Positions 23,897 to 33,526 of a stretch of 48,407 nucleotides of DNA are shown piece by piece. Within the stretch, counting starts at the first letter, position 1. Each line of letters opens with the position of its first letter. The stretch spans positions 1 to 48,407 of the forward strand of contig JAGWBS010000027.1 in assembly GCA_021295775.1 (NCBI GenBank), read 5' to 3'. Source of the DNA: Pseudomonadota bacterium. Lineage in GTDB: Bacteria; Myxococcota_A; UBA9160; SZUA-336. The position numbers were made by a program, and so were the translations under genes. The notes under the pieces were generated by a model, which was not told where the DNA came from, did not search any database, and saw only the letters and a program-made list of their open reading frames with translations.

Positions 23897-26638
23897 GTGA
23901 GTCGATTCTTCGACGGAATCGCCCGGCACCCCTGGCCGATCCTGGCGCTCGCGCTGGCCGCGACCGTCTGGGTCGCGCACGGCCTCTACGATCCGCTCAG
24001 CGGTCGGACCTCTCTGCGTTTCGATACTTCCACGGACCGGCTGCTGCCCGAGGGAGACCCCGAGCGGGCCTTCCACGAGCGGATGCGGAGCATCTTCGGC
24101 GGCGGGGACGCGCTGACGGTCGCGCTGCACGGCGACGACGTGTTCACGCCCGAGATGCTGGGCGCGGTCCGGCAGCTCACGCGGCGAATCGAGCGCCTGA
24201 ACGGCGTGCGGGCGGCGACCTCGATCTCCAACGCGGTCACGCTGTCCGCGAGATCCGGGCGCATCGCCATGCGTCCGCTCTTCGACGCGGTTCCCGCCCG
24301 GGTCTCCGATTTCCACACGCTGCGCGAGGAGGCGCTGGGCAATCCCGTGTTGCGCGGGAACCTGATCTCCGGCGACGGGCGCACCGCCCTGATCCATGTG
24401 CAGCTTTCGGACCCCGACGCGGAGATCCGCTCCGGCGGCGGAGTCGGCGCCGAGATCGAGCGCCTGGCGCGGGAGGCGAGCGGCCCGTCCGAGGTCTGGA
24501 TCACCGGCTCCGCGCACGTCAAGGCGGCCCAGATCGAAACCCAGATCCGCGAGTTGCTGAACTTTCTGCCGTGGATCTTCGGGGTGCTGGCGGCGGTCCT
24601 GGGGCTCTCGTTCCGCAACCTGCGCGGCGTCGTCCTGCCCCTGACTTCGGTGGCGGTGGCGCTGGTCTGGACGCTGGGCACCGCGGTCTGGATCGGCGAG
24701 CCCCTCAACCTGCTCACGGTCCTGATCCCCGTGCTGCTGGCGGTGCTGGGAATCTCGTACGCGGTGCACGTCGTGTCGGAGTTCGACGACCTGTGCAGCG
24801 AGCATCCCGACGAACGGCCCACCGAGCTGGCCGTCCGAACGCTGCGCCACGTCTGGCTTCCGGTGACGCTCACGGGCCTGACCACCGGGGCGGGTTTCTT
24901 CGCCCTCTCCCTGAGCCCGGTCAAGGCGATCTCCGAGTTCGGCACGCTGGCCCTGATCGGCGCGGCCGCTTCGGTGGTGTCGGCGCTGACGGTCGTGCCG
25001 GCTCTGCTGGTCGTCCTGGGGCGCCCCCGCCGCAGCGCGCCCCGGGTCCGGAGGTCCAGGCGCTTCGCCCTTTTCGCCGCGCGCATGGGGGAGTTCTCGC
25101 TGCGCCGGCGCAGGGGCGTCCTGTGGGGCTGGGCGGCGGTCTCCGGCCTGGCGCTGATCTTCGCCACGCAGATGCGGGTCGCGTCGGAAGGCATCCAGAG
25201 CTTCGCGCCCGACGTGCCGGTGCGCGCCGACTTCGAGGCGATCGACCGCAACCTCGGCGGCGCCAGCCGCTTCGACGTGGTGGTCGACAGCGGGGGTACG
25301 GACGCGCTGCTCGAGCCGGAGCGGCTGCGCGCGCTGGAAGCGTTCCAGCGCTGGCTCGAAGCCCAGCCCGAGATCGGCGGCACGACCTCGCTGGCCGACT
25401 TCGCCAAGCTCTTCAACCGCGGCTTCGCGCCGGGCGGGGACGGGCCGCTGGAGATTCCCGGCTCGCGCGAAGAGCTGGCCGGCCTGCTGCTGCTGACCGG
25501 CCGCGACGCGCACCAGGGCTACGCGGACCTCGACTACCGCCTAGCGCGGATCGCGGTCCGGGCCTCGTTGCCCGGCTCGGCCGAACTCGACGCTCTGGTC
25601 GAACGCATCCGGGAGCGCGCCCGCGAGCTTCCGGCCCCGCTCGAGGCGCGCGTCACCGGCGACCTGATCGTGACCCAGAGCCTGGTCGACGACCTGATCC
25701 GGAGTCAGATCGTCAGCCTCGCCATCGCCCTGTCGGTGATCTGGGCGGTCCTGTCGCTGCTTTTCCTGTCCGCCCGGACCGGCGGGATCGCGCTGCTGCC
25801 CAACCTGGTTCCGATCGCGGCGTTCTTCGGGACGCTCGGCCTGACGGGAATCCCGCTGAACCTGGGCACGAGCCTGGTCGCCCCGATGGTGCTGGGCATC
25901 GCCATCGACGACACCATCCACTACTTCGCGCGCTTCCAGTCGGAGGCCAAGCGCTTGGCCGACGAGCGCGCCGCCACGGTCCGCGCCCTGCGCTCGGTGG
26001 GCCGTCCGATGACCTACACCACCGCCGCCCTGTGCCTGGGATTCCTGGTCCTGACCCAGAGCGACCTGCTCCCCTGGGTGCAGCTCGGGGCGCTGGGCGC
26101 CGCCGCGCTCGGCATCGCCTGGGTGGCGGACTTCAGCCTCACGCCGGCGCTGTGCTCGGGGCTGCGGGTGGTCACGATGTGGGACACGCTGACGCTGGAC
26201 CTGGGCCCGCGCCCGCAGGAATCGATCCCGCTGTTCCAGGGGTTGACGACCCTGGAGTGCCGGGTGGCCGCCCTGATCGCCACCATCCGCCAGACGCCCG
26301 CCGGGCACCGGCTGCTGCGCGCGGGCGAGAAGGGGCGCGAGATGTTCCTGGTCATCGATGGCGCGCTGCAGGTCTCGGTGGAACACCCCGGCGGCGAGCG
26401 CGAGGTGCTCAACCTGTGCCGGCGCGGGGACGTTGTCGGCGAAGTGGGGTTCTTCCACCAGCTCCGCAGCGCAGACGTCGACGTGGTCGAGGATGCGCGG
26501 CTGCTGCGGCTGACGCAGAAGAACATGGAGAAGCTCACCCAGCGCTACCCTCGCATCGCCGCCAAGGTGCTGCGCAACCTCAGCCGGATCATGGCGGAGC
26601 GGCTTTCGAACACCACCGACCGCCTGACCCGGACCTGA
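23897..26638 (+). CDS. RND/MMPL exporter fused to a cyclic-nucleotide-binding domain
   Basis: This 913-residue protein has the two-repeat MMPL/RND layout: an N-terminal helix, a periplasmic loop, five or six helices, and a repeat of the same. The conserved transmembrane positions are [12 protein letters not shown] (about 285-296) and [14 protein letters not shown] (about 666-679), the latter with the proton-relay Asp pair. From about 787 to 905 a CAP-type cNMP-binding domain follows. [16 protein letters not shown] (about 848-863) keeps the Gly-Glu and Arg-Ser of the phosphate-binding cassette, so ligand binding looks intact. No DNA-binding domain follows. The fusion suggests lipid or drug export gated by a cyclic nucleotide, which is inference. 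HpnN-like hopanoid exporters are the nearest familiar group. It stands alone between a receptor gene and lipA. Confidence 0.88.
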   Translation: MSRFFDGIARHPWPILALALAATVWVAHGLYDPLSGRTSLRFDTSTDRLLPEGDPERAFHERMRSIFGGGDALTVALHGDDVFTPEMLGAVRQLTRRIERLNGVRAATSISNAVTLSARSGRIAMRPLFDAVPARVSDFHTLREEALGNPVLRGNLISGDGRTALIHVQLSDPDAEIRSGGGVGAEIERLAREASGPSEVWITGSAHVKAAQIETQIRELLNFLPWIFGVLAAVLGLSFRNLRGVVLPLTSVAVALVWTLGTAVWIGEPLNLLTVLIPVLLAVLGISYAVHVVSEFDDLCSEHPDERPTELAVRTLRHVWLPVTLTGLTTGAGFFALSLSPVKAISEFGTLALIGAAASVVSALTVVPALLVVLGRPRRSAPRVRRSRRFALFAARMGEFSLRRRRGVLWGWAAVSGLALIFATQMRVASEGIQSFAPDVPVRADFEAIDRNLGGASRFDVVVDSGGTDALLEPERLRALEAFQRWLEAQPEIGGTTSLADFAKLFNRGFAPGGDGPLEIPGSREELAGLLLLTGRDAHQGYADLDYRLARIAVRASLPGSAELDALVERIRERARELPAPLEARVTGDLIVTQSLVDDLIRSQIVSLAIALSVIWAVLSLLFLSARTGGIALLPNLVPIAAFFGTLGLTGIPLNLGTSLVAPMVLGIAIDDTIHYFARFQSEAKRLADERAATVRALRSVGRPMTYTTAALCLGFLVLTQSDLLPWVQLGALGAAALGIAWVADFSLTPALCSGLRVVTMWDTLTLDLGPRPQESIPLFQGLTTLECRVAALIATIRQTPAGHRLLRAGEKGREMFLVIDGALQVSVEHPGGEREVLNLCRRGDVVGEVGFFHQLRSADVDVVEDARLLRLTQKNMEKLTQRYPRIAAKVLRNLSRIMAERLSNTTDRLTRT

Positions 26639-26759
26639 TCCCGCGGCCCCGGAGCTTCGTCGCAGGAGTTCGGGCGCGGGCGGGCCCGCGTACGGCCGGG
26701 AGGGAGTCCGTGCGCTATCCTCCGAACGCTTCGGGCGCGGTGTCCAACGCTGGTTTTCC

Positions 26760-27680
26760 ATGTCTGGCGAGCTGATCCAGATCGAGCCCGGAGCCGACCG
26801 GCGCACGCAGCGCCGGCCCGCGTGGATCCGCGTGCGGGCGCCGGGCTCGGCGGGGTTCGAGCGCACGCGCGGCCTGATGCGCGAACTCGAGCTGCACACG
26901 GTGTGCGAGGAGGCGGCCTGCCCCAACATCGGCGAGTGCTGGGAGAAGCGCCACGCGACCACCATGATCCTGGGCAGTGTCTGCACCCGCAGATGCGGCT
27001 TCTGCAATGTGCGGACTGGCCGGCCCGAGAACGTCGACCCGCATGAGCCCGAGCGCCTGGCCCTGGCCGTGAGGCGGCTCGAACTGAAGCACGTGGTGGT
27101 CACCTCGGTGGACCGGGACGACCTGCCGGACGGCGGCGCCGGCCACTTCGTGAGCTGCATCGAGGCGATCCGCCGCTCCGCGCCCGGCACCACCATCGAG
27201 GTGCTGACGCCCGACTTCCTGCGCAAGCCGGGCGCGGCCGAGCGCGTCGCTCGGGCCCGGCCCGACGTCTACAACCACAATCTGGAGACGGTGCCGCGGC
27301 TCTATCCACGCGCCCGCCGCGGCGCCGACTACCGGCACTCCCTGGAGCTGCTGAGCCAGGTCAAGCGCACCGAGCCCGGGCTGTTCACCAAGTCGGGGAT
27401 CATGCTCGGGCTGGGCGAGACGCGCGCCGAGGTCGAGGCGACGCTGGACGACATGCGCGAAGCCGACGTCGACTTCGTGACCATCGGCCAGTACCTGAGC
27501 CCGAGCCGCCGGCACCTGCCGATCGAGCGCTACGCGCGGCCCGAGGAGTTCGACGCCTACGCCGCGAGCGCGCGCCGCAAGGGCTTTCTGCTGGCGGCCT
27601 GCTCGCCGCTGACGCGCTCGTCGTACCACGCGGACGCGGACTTCCGGAAACTGGCCGACTGGGCGGGAGCGTCGGCATGA
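26760..27680 (+). CDS. lipA: Lipoyl synthase
   Basis: This 306-residue radical SAM enzyme inserts two sulfurs into protein-bound octanoyl groups. The auxiliary cluster ligands are C49, C54 and C60 ([12 protein letters not shown]), the radical-SAM cluster C75, C79 and C82 (CTRRCGFC), and the C-terminal RSSYHAD provides the conserved Ser ligand. The gene opens a lipA-aceE-aceF-lpdA operon: its TGA overlaps the aceE ATG by 4 nt. The product therefore works on the lipoyl domains encoded just downstream, in AceF and in Lpd. No lipB or lipM is in the window. A TATCCT hexamer at about 26714 is a possible -10. Confidence 0.96.
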   Translation: MSGELIQIEPGADRRTQRRPAWIRVRAPGSAGFERTRGLMRELELHTVCEEAACPNIGECWEKRHATTMILGSVCTRRCGFCNVRTGRPENVDPHEPERLALAVRRLELKHVVVTSVDRDDLPDGGAGHFVSCIEAIRRSAPGTTIEVLTPDFLRKPGAAERVARARPDVYNHNLETVPRLYPRARRGADYRHSLELLSQVKRTEPGLFTKSGIMLGLGETRAEVEATLDDMREADVDFVTIGQYLSPSRRHLPIERYARPEEFDAYAASARRKGFLLAACSPLTRSSYHADADFRKLADWAGASA

Positions 27681-30346
27681 CGATCTTCAAGTCGATCATC
27701 CACGAGCCGGACACCGATCCGCAGGAGACCCGCGAGTGGATGGACGCGCTCGAATCGGTGGTCGAGACCGAGGGGGTCGAGCGCGCCCACTACCTGATCG
27801 AGCGGCTGATCAACGAGATGCGTCAGTCCGGCGCCCACCTGCCCTACCGCCCGACCACCGCCTACGTGAACACCATCGGCGCCGCCGAGGAGGGCACGAT
27901 GCCCGGCGAGCCCGGCATCGAGCACCGGCTGCGCTCGATCATCCGCTGGAACGCCCTGGCGATGGTGATCCGGGCCAACCGGATCAACGCCGAGTACGGC
28001 GGCCACATTTCCAGCTTCGCGTCCTCCGCGACGCTCTACGACGTGGGCTTCAACCACTTCTGGCGCGCCCCCGGCGACGGCTTCCCCGGCGACCTGATCT
28101 ACATCCAGGGCCACTCTTCGCCCGGCATCTACGCGCGCGCCTTCCTGGAGGGGCGGCTCAGCGAGGAACAGCTCAAGAATTTCCGCCAGGAGGTCGAGAC
28201 GGACGGACTCTCCTCCTATCCGCACCCCTGGCTGATGCCGGACTTCTGGCAGTTCCCGACCGTCTCGATGGGCCTGACGCCGCTGATGGCGATCTATCAG
28301 GCGCGCTTCCTGCGCTACCTGGAGAACCGCGGCCTGGCGCCGCCCTCGGACCGCAAGATCTGGGCCTTCATGGGCGACGGCGAGATGGACGAGCCCGAGG
28401 CCCTGGGCGCGATCTCGCTGGCCGCGCGAGAGAACCTGGACAACCTGATCTTCGTGATCAACTGCAACCTGCAGCGGCTCGACGGCCCGGTGCGGGGCAA
28501 CGGCAAGATCATCCAGGAGCTGGAGGGCGGCTTCCGCGGCGCCGGCTGGAACGTCCTGAAAGTGATCTGGGGCGACCGCTGGGACCGGCTGCTCGCCAAG
28601 GACAAGGACGGCGTGCTGCTGCAGCGCATGGAAGAGGCGCTCGACGGCGACTACCAGAACTACAAGGCGCACGGCGGCGGCTACACGCGGGAGCACTTCT
28701 TCGACAAGTACCCCGAGCTGGCCAAGATGGTCGCCAACATGACCGACGACGAGATCTGGGAGCTCAACCGCGGCGGCCACGATCCGGTCAAGGTCTACCA
28801 CGCCTACGCACGCGCCGCGCAGACGCGCGGCCAGCCGACGGTGATCCTGGCCAAGACCGTGAAGGGCTACGGCCGCGGCGCAGCCGAGGGGCGCAACACC
28901 CCCCACCAGGTCAAGAAGCTGGACAGCGAGCAGATGCGCCGCTTCCGCCGCCGCTTCGTGCCCGAAGAAAAGCTCGAGGAGGCGCCGTTCTACAAGCCGG
29001 CCGACGACAGCCCCGAGATCCGCTACCTGCACGAGCGGCGCCAGGCGCTGGGCGGCTACCTGCCGAGCCGCAGGCCGGATTCGAAGCCGCTCGAAATCCC
29101 GCCGCTCGAAGTCTTCCGGAGCCTGCTGGACGGCTCGGGCGAGCGCGAGATGTCCACCACGATGGTCTTCGTGCGCCTGCTCACCCTGCTCACGCGGGAC
29201 GAGCGGATCGGCCGGCGGATCGTCCCGATCGTTCCCGACGAGGCGCGCACCTTCGGCATGGAGGGCCTGTTCCGCACGCTGGGCATCTACTCCTCGGTGG
29301 GGCAGCTCTACGAGCCGGTCGACGCGGGCCAGCTGATGTACTACCGCGAGGAGATCGACGGGCAGATCCTGGAGGAGGGCATCACCGAGGCCGGAGCGAT
29401 GGCTTCCTGGCTGGCGGCGGCGACGTCGTACGTCAACAACGGCGAGCCGATGATCCCCTTCTACATCTTCTACTCGATGTTCGGCTTCCAGCGCATCGGC
29501 GATCTGGCCTGGGCCGGCGGCGACATGCAGGCGCGCGGTTTCCTGCTCGGCGGGACGGCGGGCCGAACCACGCTGGCGGGCGAGGGCCTGCAGCACCAGG
29601 ACGGCCACAGTCACCTGCTGTCCTCGACGGTGCCCAACTGCGTCTCCTACGACCCCGCCTACGGCTACGAGCTGGCGGTGATCGTCCACGACGGGCTGCG
29701 CCGCATGTACGTGGAGCAGGAGAACGTCCACTACTACCTGACGGTGATGAACGAGACCTACCCCCAGCCGGCGCTGCCCGAGGACCCCGCGGTTCGCGAG
29801 GGCATCCTGAGGGGCCTGTACCTGCTCGAGGAAGGCCGCCCGGAGGCCGAGTTCAAGCTGCAGCTTCTGGGCAGCGGCACGATCCTGCGCCAGGTGCGCG
29901 AAGCCGCCGAGATGCTGCGGGACGACTGGGGCATCGAGTCGGACGTCTGGAGCGTGACCAGCTTCAACGAGCTGCGGCGCGACGGGCTGGACGCCGAGCG
30001 CTGGAACATGCTGCACCCCGAGGAGGAGCCGCGCGTCTCCTTCGTCGAAGAGCGTCTGCGGGGGCGGCGCGGGCCGGCGATCGCCGCGACCGACTACATG
30101 AAGATCTACGCCGATCAGATCCGCGCCTACGTGCCGATGCGCTACAAGGCGCTGGGCACCGACGGATACGGCCGCAGCGACAGCCGGAAGCGGCTGCGCC
30201 ACTTCTTCGAGGTCAACCCCCGCTTCATCGCCGTCGCCGCGCTGAAGGCGCTCGCCGACGGCGGCGAGATCCCGCTCTCGCGGGTCGGCGAGGCGATCGC
30301 GCGTTACGGCATCGACGCCAAGAAGCCCAACCCGGTCTCGGTCTGA
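27677..30346 (+). CDS. aceE: Pyruvate dehydrogenase E1, homodimeric type
   Basis: This 889-residue thiamine-diphosphate enzyme decarboxylates pyruvate and passes the acetyl group to the lipoyl arm of E2. The ThDP motif runs from [14 protein letters not shown] (about 232) to [19 protein letters not shown], almost as in E. coli Ace[18 protein letters not shown] and [19 protein letters not shown] segments are also typical. The length matches the AceE homodimer and not the alpha/beta E1 of alphaproteobacteria and Gram-positives, which supports a gamma- or betaproteobacterial-type complex. Its ATG overlaps the lipA stop and aceF follows 2 nt after its TGA. No PdhR gene or site was recognised. Confidence 0.97.
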   Translation: MTIFKSIIHEPDTDPQETREWMDALESVVETEGVERAHYLIERLINEMRQSGAHLPYRPTTAYVNTIGAAEEGTMPGEPGIEHRLRSIIRWNALAMVIRANRINAEYGGHISSFASSATLYDVGFNHFWRAPGDGFPGDLIYIQGHSSPGIYARAFLEGRLSEEQLKNFRQEVETDGLSSYPHPWLMPDFWQFPTVSMGLTPLMAIYQARFLRYLENRGLAPPSDRKIWAFMGDGEMDEPEALGAISLAARENLDNLIFVINCNLQRLDGPVRGNGKIIQELEGGFRGAGWNVLKVIWGDRWDRLLAKDKDGVLLQRMEEALDGDYQNYKAHGGGYTREHFFDKYPELAKMVANMTDDEIWELNRGGHDPVKVYHAYARAAQTRGQPTVILAKTVKGYGRGAAEGRNTPHQVKKLDSEQMRRFRRRFVPEEKLEEAPFYKPADDSPEIRYLHERRQALGGYLPSRRPDSKPLEIPPLEVFRSLLDGSGEREMSTTMVFVRLLTLLTRDERIGRRIVPIVPDEARTFGMEGLFRTLGIYSSVGQLYEPVDAGQLMYYREEIDGQILEEGITEAGAMASWLAAATSYVNNGEPMIPFYIFYSMFGFQRIGDLAWAGGDMQARGFLLGGTAGRTTLAGEGLQHQDGHSHLLSSTVPNCVSYDPAYGYELAVIVHDGLRRMYVEQENVHYYLTVMNETYPQPALPEDPAVREGILRGLYLLEEGRPEAEFKLQLLGSGTILRQVREAAEMLRDDWGIESDVWSVTSFNELRRDGLDAERWNMLHPEEEPRVSFVEERLRGRRGPAIAATDYMKIYADQIRAYVPMRYKALGTDGYGRSDSRKRLRHFFEVNPRFIAVAALKALADGGEIPLSRVGEAIARYGIDAKKPNPVSV

Positions 30347-30348
30347 AC

Positions 30349-31656
30349 ATGAAGAGCGAAGTCCTGGTCCCCGACATCGGCGACTTCGAGGACGTCGAGG
30401 TGGTCGAGATCCTGGTCTCGGCCGGCGACCGGGTCGAGACCGAGGACTCGCTGATTACGGTCGAGAGCGACAAGGCCACGCTGGAGATCCCGTCTCCGCA
30501 CGCCGGCACGGTGGTGGAGCTGTACGTGGCGCTCGGCGACCGCGTCAGCCAGGGTGCGCGCATCCTGACGCTCGAGGCCGACGCGGCGGCCCCCGCCCCG
30601 GAAGTCTCCGAACCCGCGCCGCGCGAGTCCGGCGCGGAGACGGCCCAACCGGCTTCCGGCCGGGTCGAACCGGAACCGCCCGCGTCGCGGACGCAACCCT
30701 CCGCGCCGCCGGCCGGTCCCGCGGCTCCGGTGCTCGAGCGCGCGCCCGGGCGGACCGGCCACGCGAGCCCTTCGGTCCGGCGACTGGCCCGCGAGCTGGG
30801 CGTCGATCTGGCGCTGGTGGAGGGCAGCGGACGCAAGGGCCGGATCCTCAAACAGGACGTGCAGGAGCACGTCAAGCGCGCGCTCGCCGGCAGCGCGGTG
30901 GCGATGCCCGGCAACGTGGTTCAGATCGAGCCGCAGGCGGAGATCGATTTCGCCCGTTTCGGCGAGATCGAAGTCCAGGAACTGCACCGCATCCGGCGCA
31001 TCGCGGCCAAGCGGCTGCACGCCGCCTGGGTCACGGCCCCGCACGTCACGCAGTTCGACGAGGCGGACATCACCGAACTCGAAGAGTTCCGGCTCTCGCG
31101 CCGGGACGAGGCCGAGCGGCGCGGCGTCCGGCTGACCCTGCTGCCGTTCCTGATGAAGGCCGCGGTCGGCGCCCTGCGCGCGCATCCGCGGTTCAACGCC
31201 TCGCTCGAGGCCGGCGGCGAGCGCCTGATCCTGAAGCGCTACTTCCACCTGGGGGTCGCGGTCGACACGCCGAACGGGCTGATCGTGCCGGTCGTCCGGG
31301 ACGTCGACGCCAAGAGCCTGTTCGAGCTGGCGGCCGAACTGGCCGACAAGAGCGAACGGGCGCGCGCGCGCCGGCTGCGCCCGGAAGAGCTGGCCGGCGG
31401 CGGCTTCAGCCTTTCGAGCCTGGGCGGGATCGGCGGCACGCACTTCACGCCGATCATCAACCCGCCCGAGGTCGCGATCCTGGGCGTCTCGCGCCACGCC
31501 TGGAAGCCCGTCTACCGGGACGGGGAGTTCGTCCCCCGGCTGATGCTGCCGCTGTCGCTGTCCTACGACCACCGCGTGATCGACGGCGCGGACGGCGCGC
31601 GCTTCACCCAGACCCTGCGCGAGCGCCTCTCCGACGTCCGCAACCTGCTGCTCTAG
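30349..31656 (+). CDS. aceF: Pyruvate dehydrogenase E2, single lipoyl domain
   Basis: This 435-residue dihydrolipoamide acetyltransferase has three parts: one lipoyl domain (residues 1-76) with Lys42 in ESDKATLEIPS as the lipoylation site; a Pro/Ala/Glu-rich linker and a peripheral-subunit-binding domain around 137-175 (SPSVRRLARELGVDL); and a catalytic domain ending with SYDHRVIDGADGARF, whose His is the acetyltransferase base. E. coli AceF has three lipoyl domains, so this is a short form. ATG 30349 follows the aceE TGA by 2 nt. Longer in-frame readings back to 27736 are antisense-style noise over aceE. Confidence 0.96.
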   Translation: MKSEVLVPDIGDFEDVEVVEILVSAGDRVETEDSLITVESDKATLEIPSPHAGTVVELYVALGDRVSQGARILTLEADAAAPAPEVSEPAPRESGAETAQPASGRVEPEPPASRTQPSAPPAGPAAPVLERAPGRTGHASPSVRRLARELGVDLALVEGSGRKGRILKQDVQEHVKRALAGSAVAMPGNVVQIEPQAEIDFARFGEIEVQELHRIRRIAAKRLHAAWVTAPHVTQFDEADITELEEFRLSRRDEAERRGVRLTLLPFLMKAAVGALRAHPRFNASLEAGGERLILKRYFHLGVAVDTPNGLIVPVVRDVDAKSLFELAAELADKSERARARRLRPEELAGGGFSLSSLGGIGGTHFTPIINPPEVAILGVSRHAWKPVYRDGEFVPRLMLPLSLSYDHRVIDGADGARFTQTLRERLSDVRNLLL

Positions 31657-31663
31657 GCCGCGC

Positions 31664-33457
31664 ATGTCCCGAGTCGTCGAAATCCGCATTCCCGACATCG
31701 GAGACTTCGAAGACGTCGAAGTCGTCGAACTGATCGTCTCGCCGGGCGAGCGCGTGGCGGCCGAGGATTCGCTGATCTCGATCGAGAGCGACAAGGCCAC
31801 GCTCGAGATCCCCTCGCCCTACGCGGGCGTGGTGAGCGAGCTGTGCGTGGCGCTGGGCGACCGCGTCTCCGAAGGCCACCTGATCGCGCGGCTCGAACCG
31901 GCGGAGGACCCGGCCGCCGCGCCGGCGGCCGAGCCCGCCGAAGAGGCCCGGCCCGGCGCTCCCGCCGAACTCGCAGACCACGACCCGACCGCGGAGACCC
32001 GGGCTACCGCCGCGCCCGCCGGCTCCGTCCCGCGCGAGCGCACGCCCTCCGACGGCCACGCGGAGCTGGTGGTGATCGGCGGCGGTCCCGGGGGCTACAC
32101 CGCGGCGTTTCGGGCGGCCGACCTGGGCCGGCGGGTGACGCTGGTCGAGCGCTACCCGACGCTGGGCGGGGTGTGCCTGAACGTGGGCTGCATTCCGTCC
32201 AAGGCGCTGCTGCACCTGGCGGAGCTGATCAACGAAGCCCGGGCGGCGCGCGAGCGCGGCATCGATTTCGGGGAGCCGCGCATCGACCTGCCCCGCTTGC
32301 GCGAGTTCGTGTCAGGCACGGTGGGCACGCTGACCCGCGGGCTCGACGCCCTGGCGCGGCGGCGAAAGGTCGAAGTCGCGCGCGGCACGGCGCGCTTCAC
32401 CGCCCCCGACCAGCTCCTGATCGAAGGCGACGACGGCGCGCGCACGCTGTCCTTCGACGACTGCATCATCGCGGCCGGCTCGAGACCGGTGGAGCTGGCG
32501 GACGCGCCGCGGGACGATCCCCGCGTGCTGGACTCCAGCGACGCGCTGCGGCTCGACGGCGTGCCCGAGCGGCTGCTGATCGTCGGCGGCGGGATCATCG
32601 GGCTGGAGATGGCCACGGTCTACCACGCGCTCGGTTCGCGGGTGACCGTTGTGGAACTGCTCGACGGCCTGCTGCCCGGCTGCGACGGCGACCTGGTGCG
32701 CCCCCTGCAGAACACGATCGAGCGGCGCTACGAGGCGATCTACACCGCAACGCGCGTGCTCGGCGTGGAGGCGCGCTCCAAGGGTCTGAAAGTCGGCCTG
32801 GAAGGCCCCGCCGCGCCGGAGTCGGCGGACTTCGACGCCCTGCTGGTGGCCGTGGGCCGGCGCCCCAACTCCGACCGGCTCGACCTGACCAAGGCGGGAG
32901 TCGAGACCGACGAGCACGGCTTCGTGAGCGTCGACGAGCGCCTGGCGACCAGCGCCGAGCACGTCTACGCGATCGGCGACATCGCCGGTCCGCCGATGCT
33001 CGCCCACAAGGCGATCCACGAGGGCAAAGCCGCGGCCGAGGTGATCGCCGGCCTGCCGGCGGCATCCGACCCGAGCGCGATCCCGTCGGTGGCCTACACC
33101 GACCCCGAGGTCGCCTGGGCGGGTCTGACCGAGGACCAGGCGCGCGTCGATGGCACCCGCTTCGAAAAGGCGGTCTTTCCCTGGAGCGCCAGCGGGCGCG
33201 CGCTGGGCAGCGGCGCCGGCGAGGGCCTGACCAAGATCCTGGTCGAGCCGGAGACGCGCCGGCTGCTGGGCGCCGGGATGGTCGGACGCAACGCCGGCGA
33301 GCTGATCGCCGAGGCCGTGCTGGGCATGGAAATGGGCTCGGACGCCGAAGACCTCGGCCTGAGCGTCCACCCGCACCCCACCCTCTCCGAGACCCTCGGT
33401 CTGGCGGCCGAGCTCGTCCAGGGCACCATCACCGACCTGTACGCCCCGCGGAAATAG
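31664..33457 (+). CDS. lpdA: Dihydrolipoamide dehydrogenase with N-terminal lipoyl domain
   Basis: This 597-residue E3 reoxidises dihydrolipoyl groups using FAD and NAD. Residues 1-77 are a complete lipoyl domain with Lys44 in ESDKATLEIPS, very like that of the AceF just upstream. After an Ala/Pro/Glu linker, the FAD site is VVIGGGPGGYTAAFRAADLG (about 134-153), the redox disulfide is GGVCLNVGCIPSK, the NAD site is LLIVGGGIIGLEMATVY, and the C-terminal HPHPTLSETL holds the His-Glu pair of the active site. Lipoyl-Lpd fusions are known in some bacteria, including Neisseria. The gene starts 7 nt after aceF, within the operon. Confidence 0.96.
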   Translation: MSRVVEIRIPDIGDFEDVEVVELIVSPGERVAAEDSLISIESDKATLEIPSPYAGVVSELCVALGDRVSEGHLIARLEPAEDPAAAPAAEPAEEARPGAPAELADHDPTAETRATAAPAGSVPRERTPSDGHAELVVIGGGPGGYTAAFRAADLGRRVTLVERYPTLGGVCLNVGCIPSKALLHLAELINEARAARERGIDFGEPRIDLPRLREFVSGTVGTLTRGLDALARRRKVEVARGTARFTAPDQLLIEGDDGARTLSFDDCIIAAGSRPVELADAPRDDPRVLDSSDALRLDGVPERLLIVGGGIIGLEMATVYHALGSRVTVVELLDGLLPGCDGDLVRPLQNTIERRYEAIYTATRVLGVEARSKGLKVGLEGPAAPESADFDALLVAVGRRPNSDRLDLTKAGVETDEHGFVSVDERLATSAEHVYAIGDIAGPPMLAHKAIHEGKAAAEVIAGLPAASDPSAIPSVAYTDPEVAWAGLTEDQARVDGTRFEKAVFPWSASGRALGSGAGEGLTKILVEPETRRLLGAGMVGRNAGELIAEAVLGMEMGSDAEDLGLSVHPHPTLSETLGLAAELVQGTITDLYAPRK

Positions 33458-33526
33458 CGGCGCGCCGGCCCCGGAACCCACATCCTTGACCCCATCCGCG
33501 ACAGACTTCCATCCATCCGCCCACAG

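Noticed and set aside
27736..31656. 1306-codon open frame on the plus strand
   Set aside because: The first 871 codons shadow aceE in another frame; only the part from 30349 is AceF.
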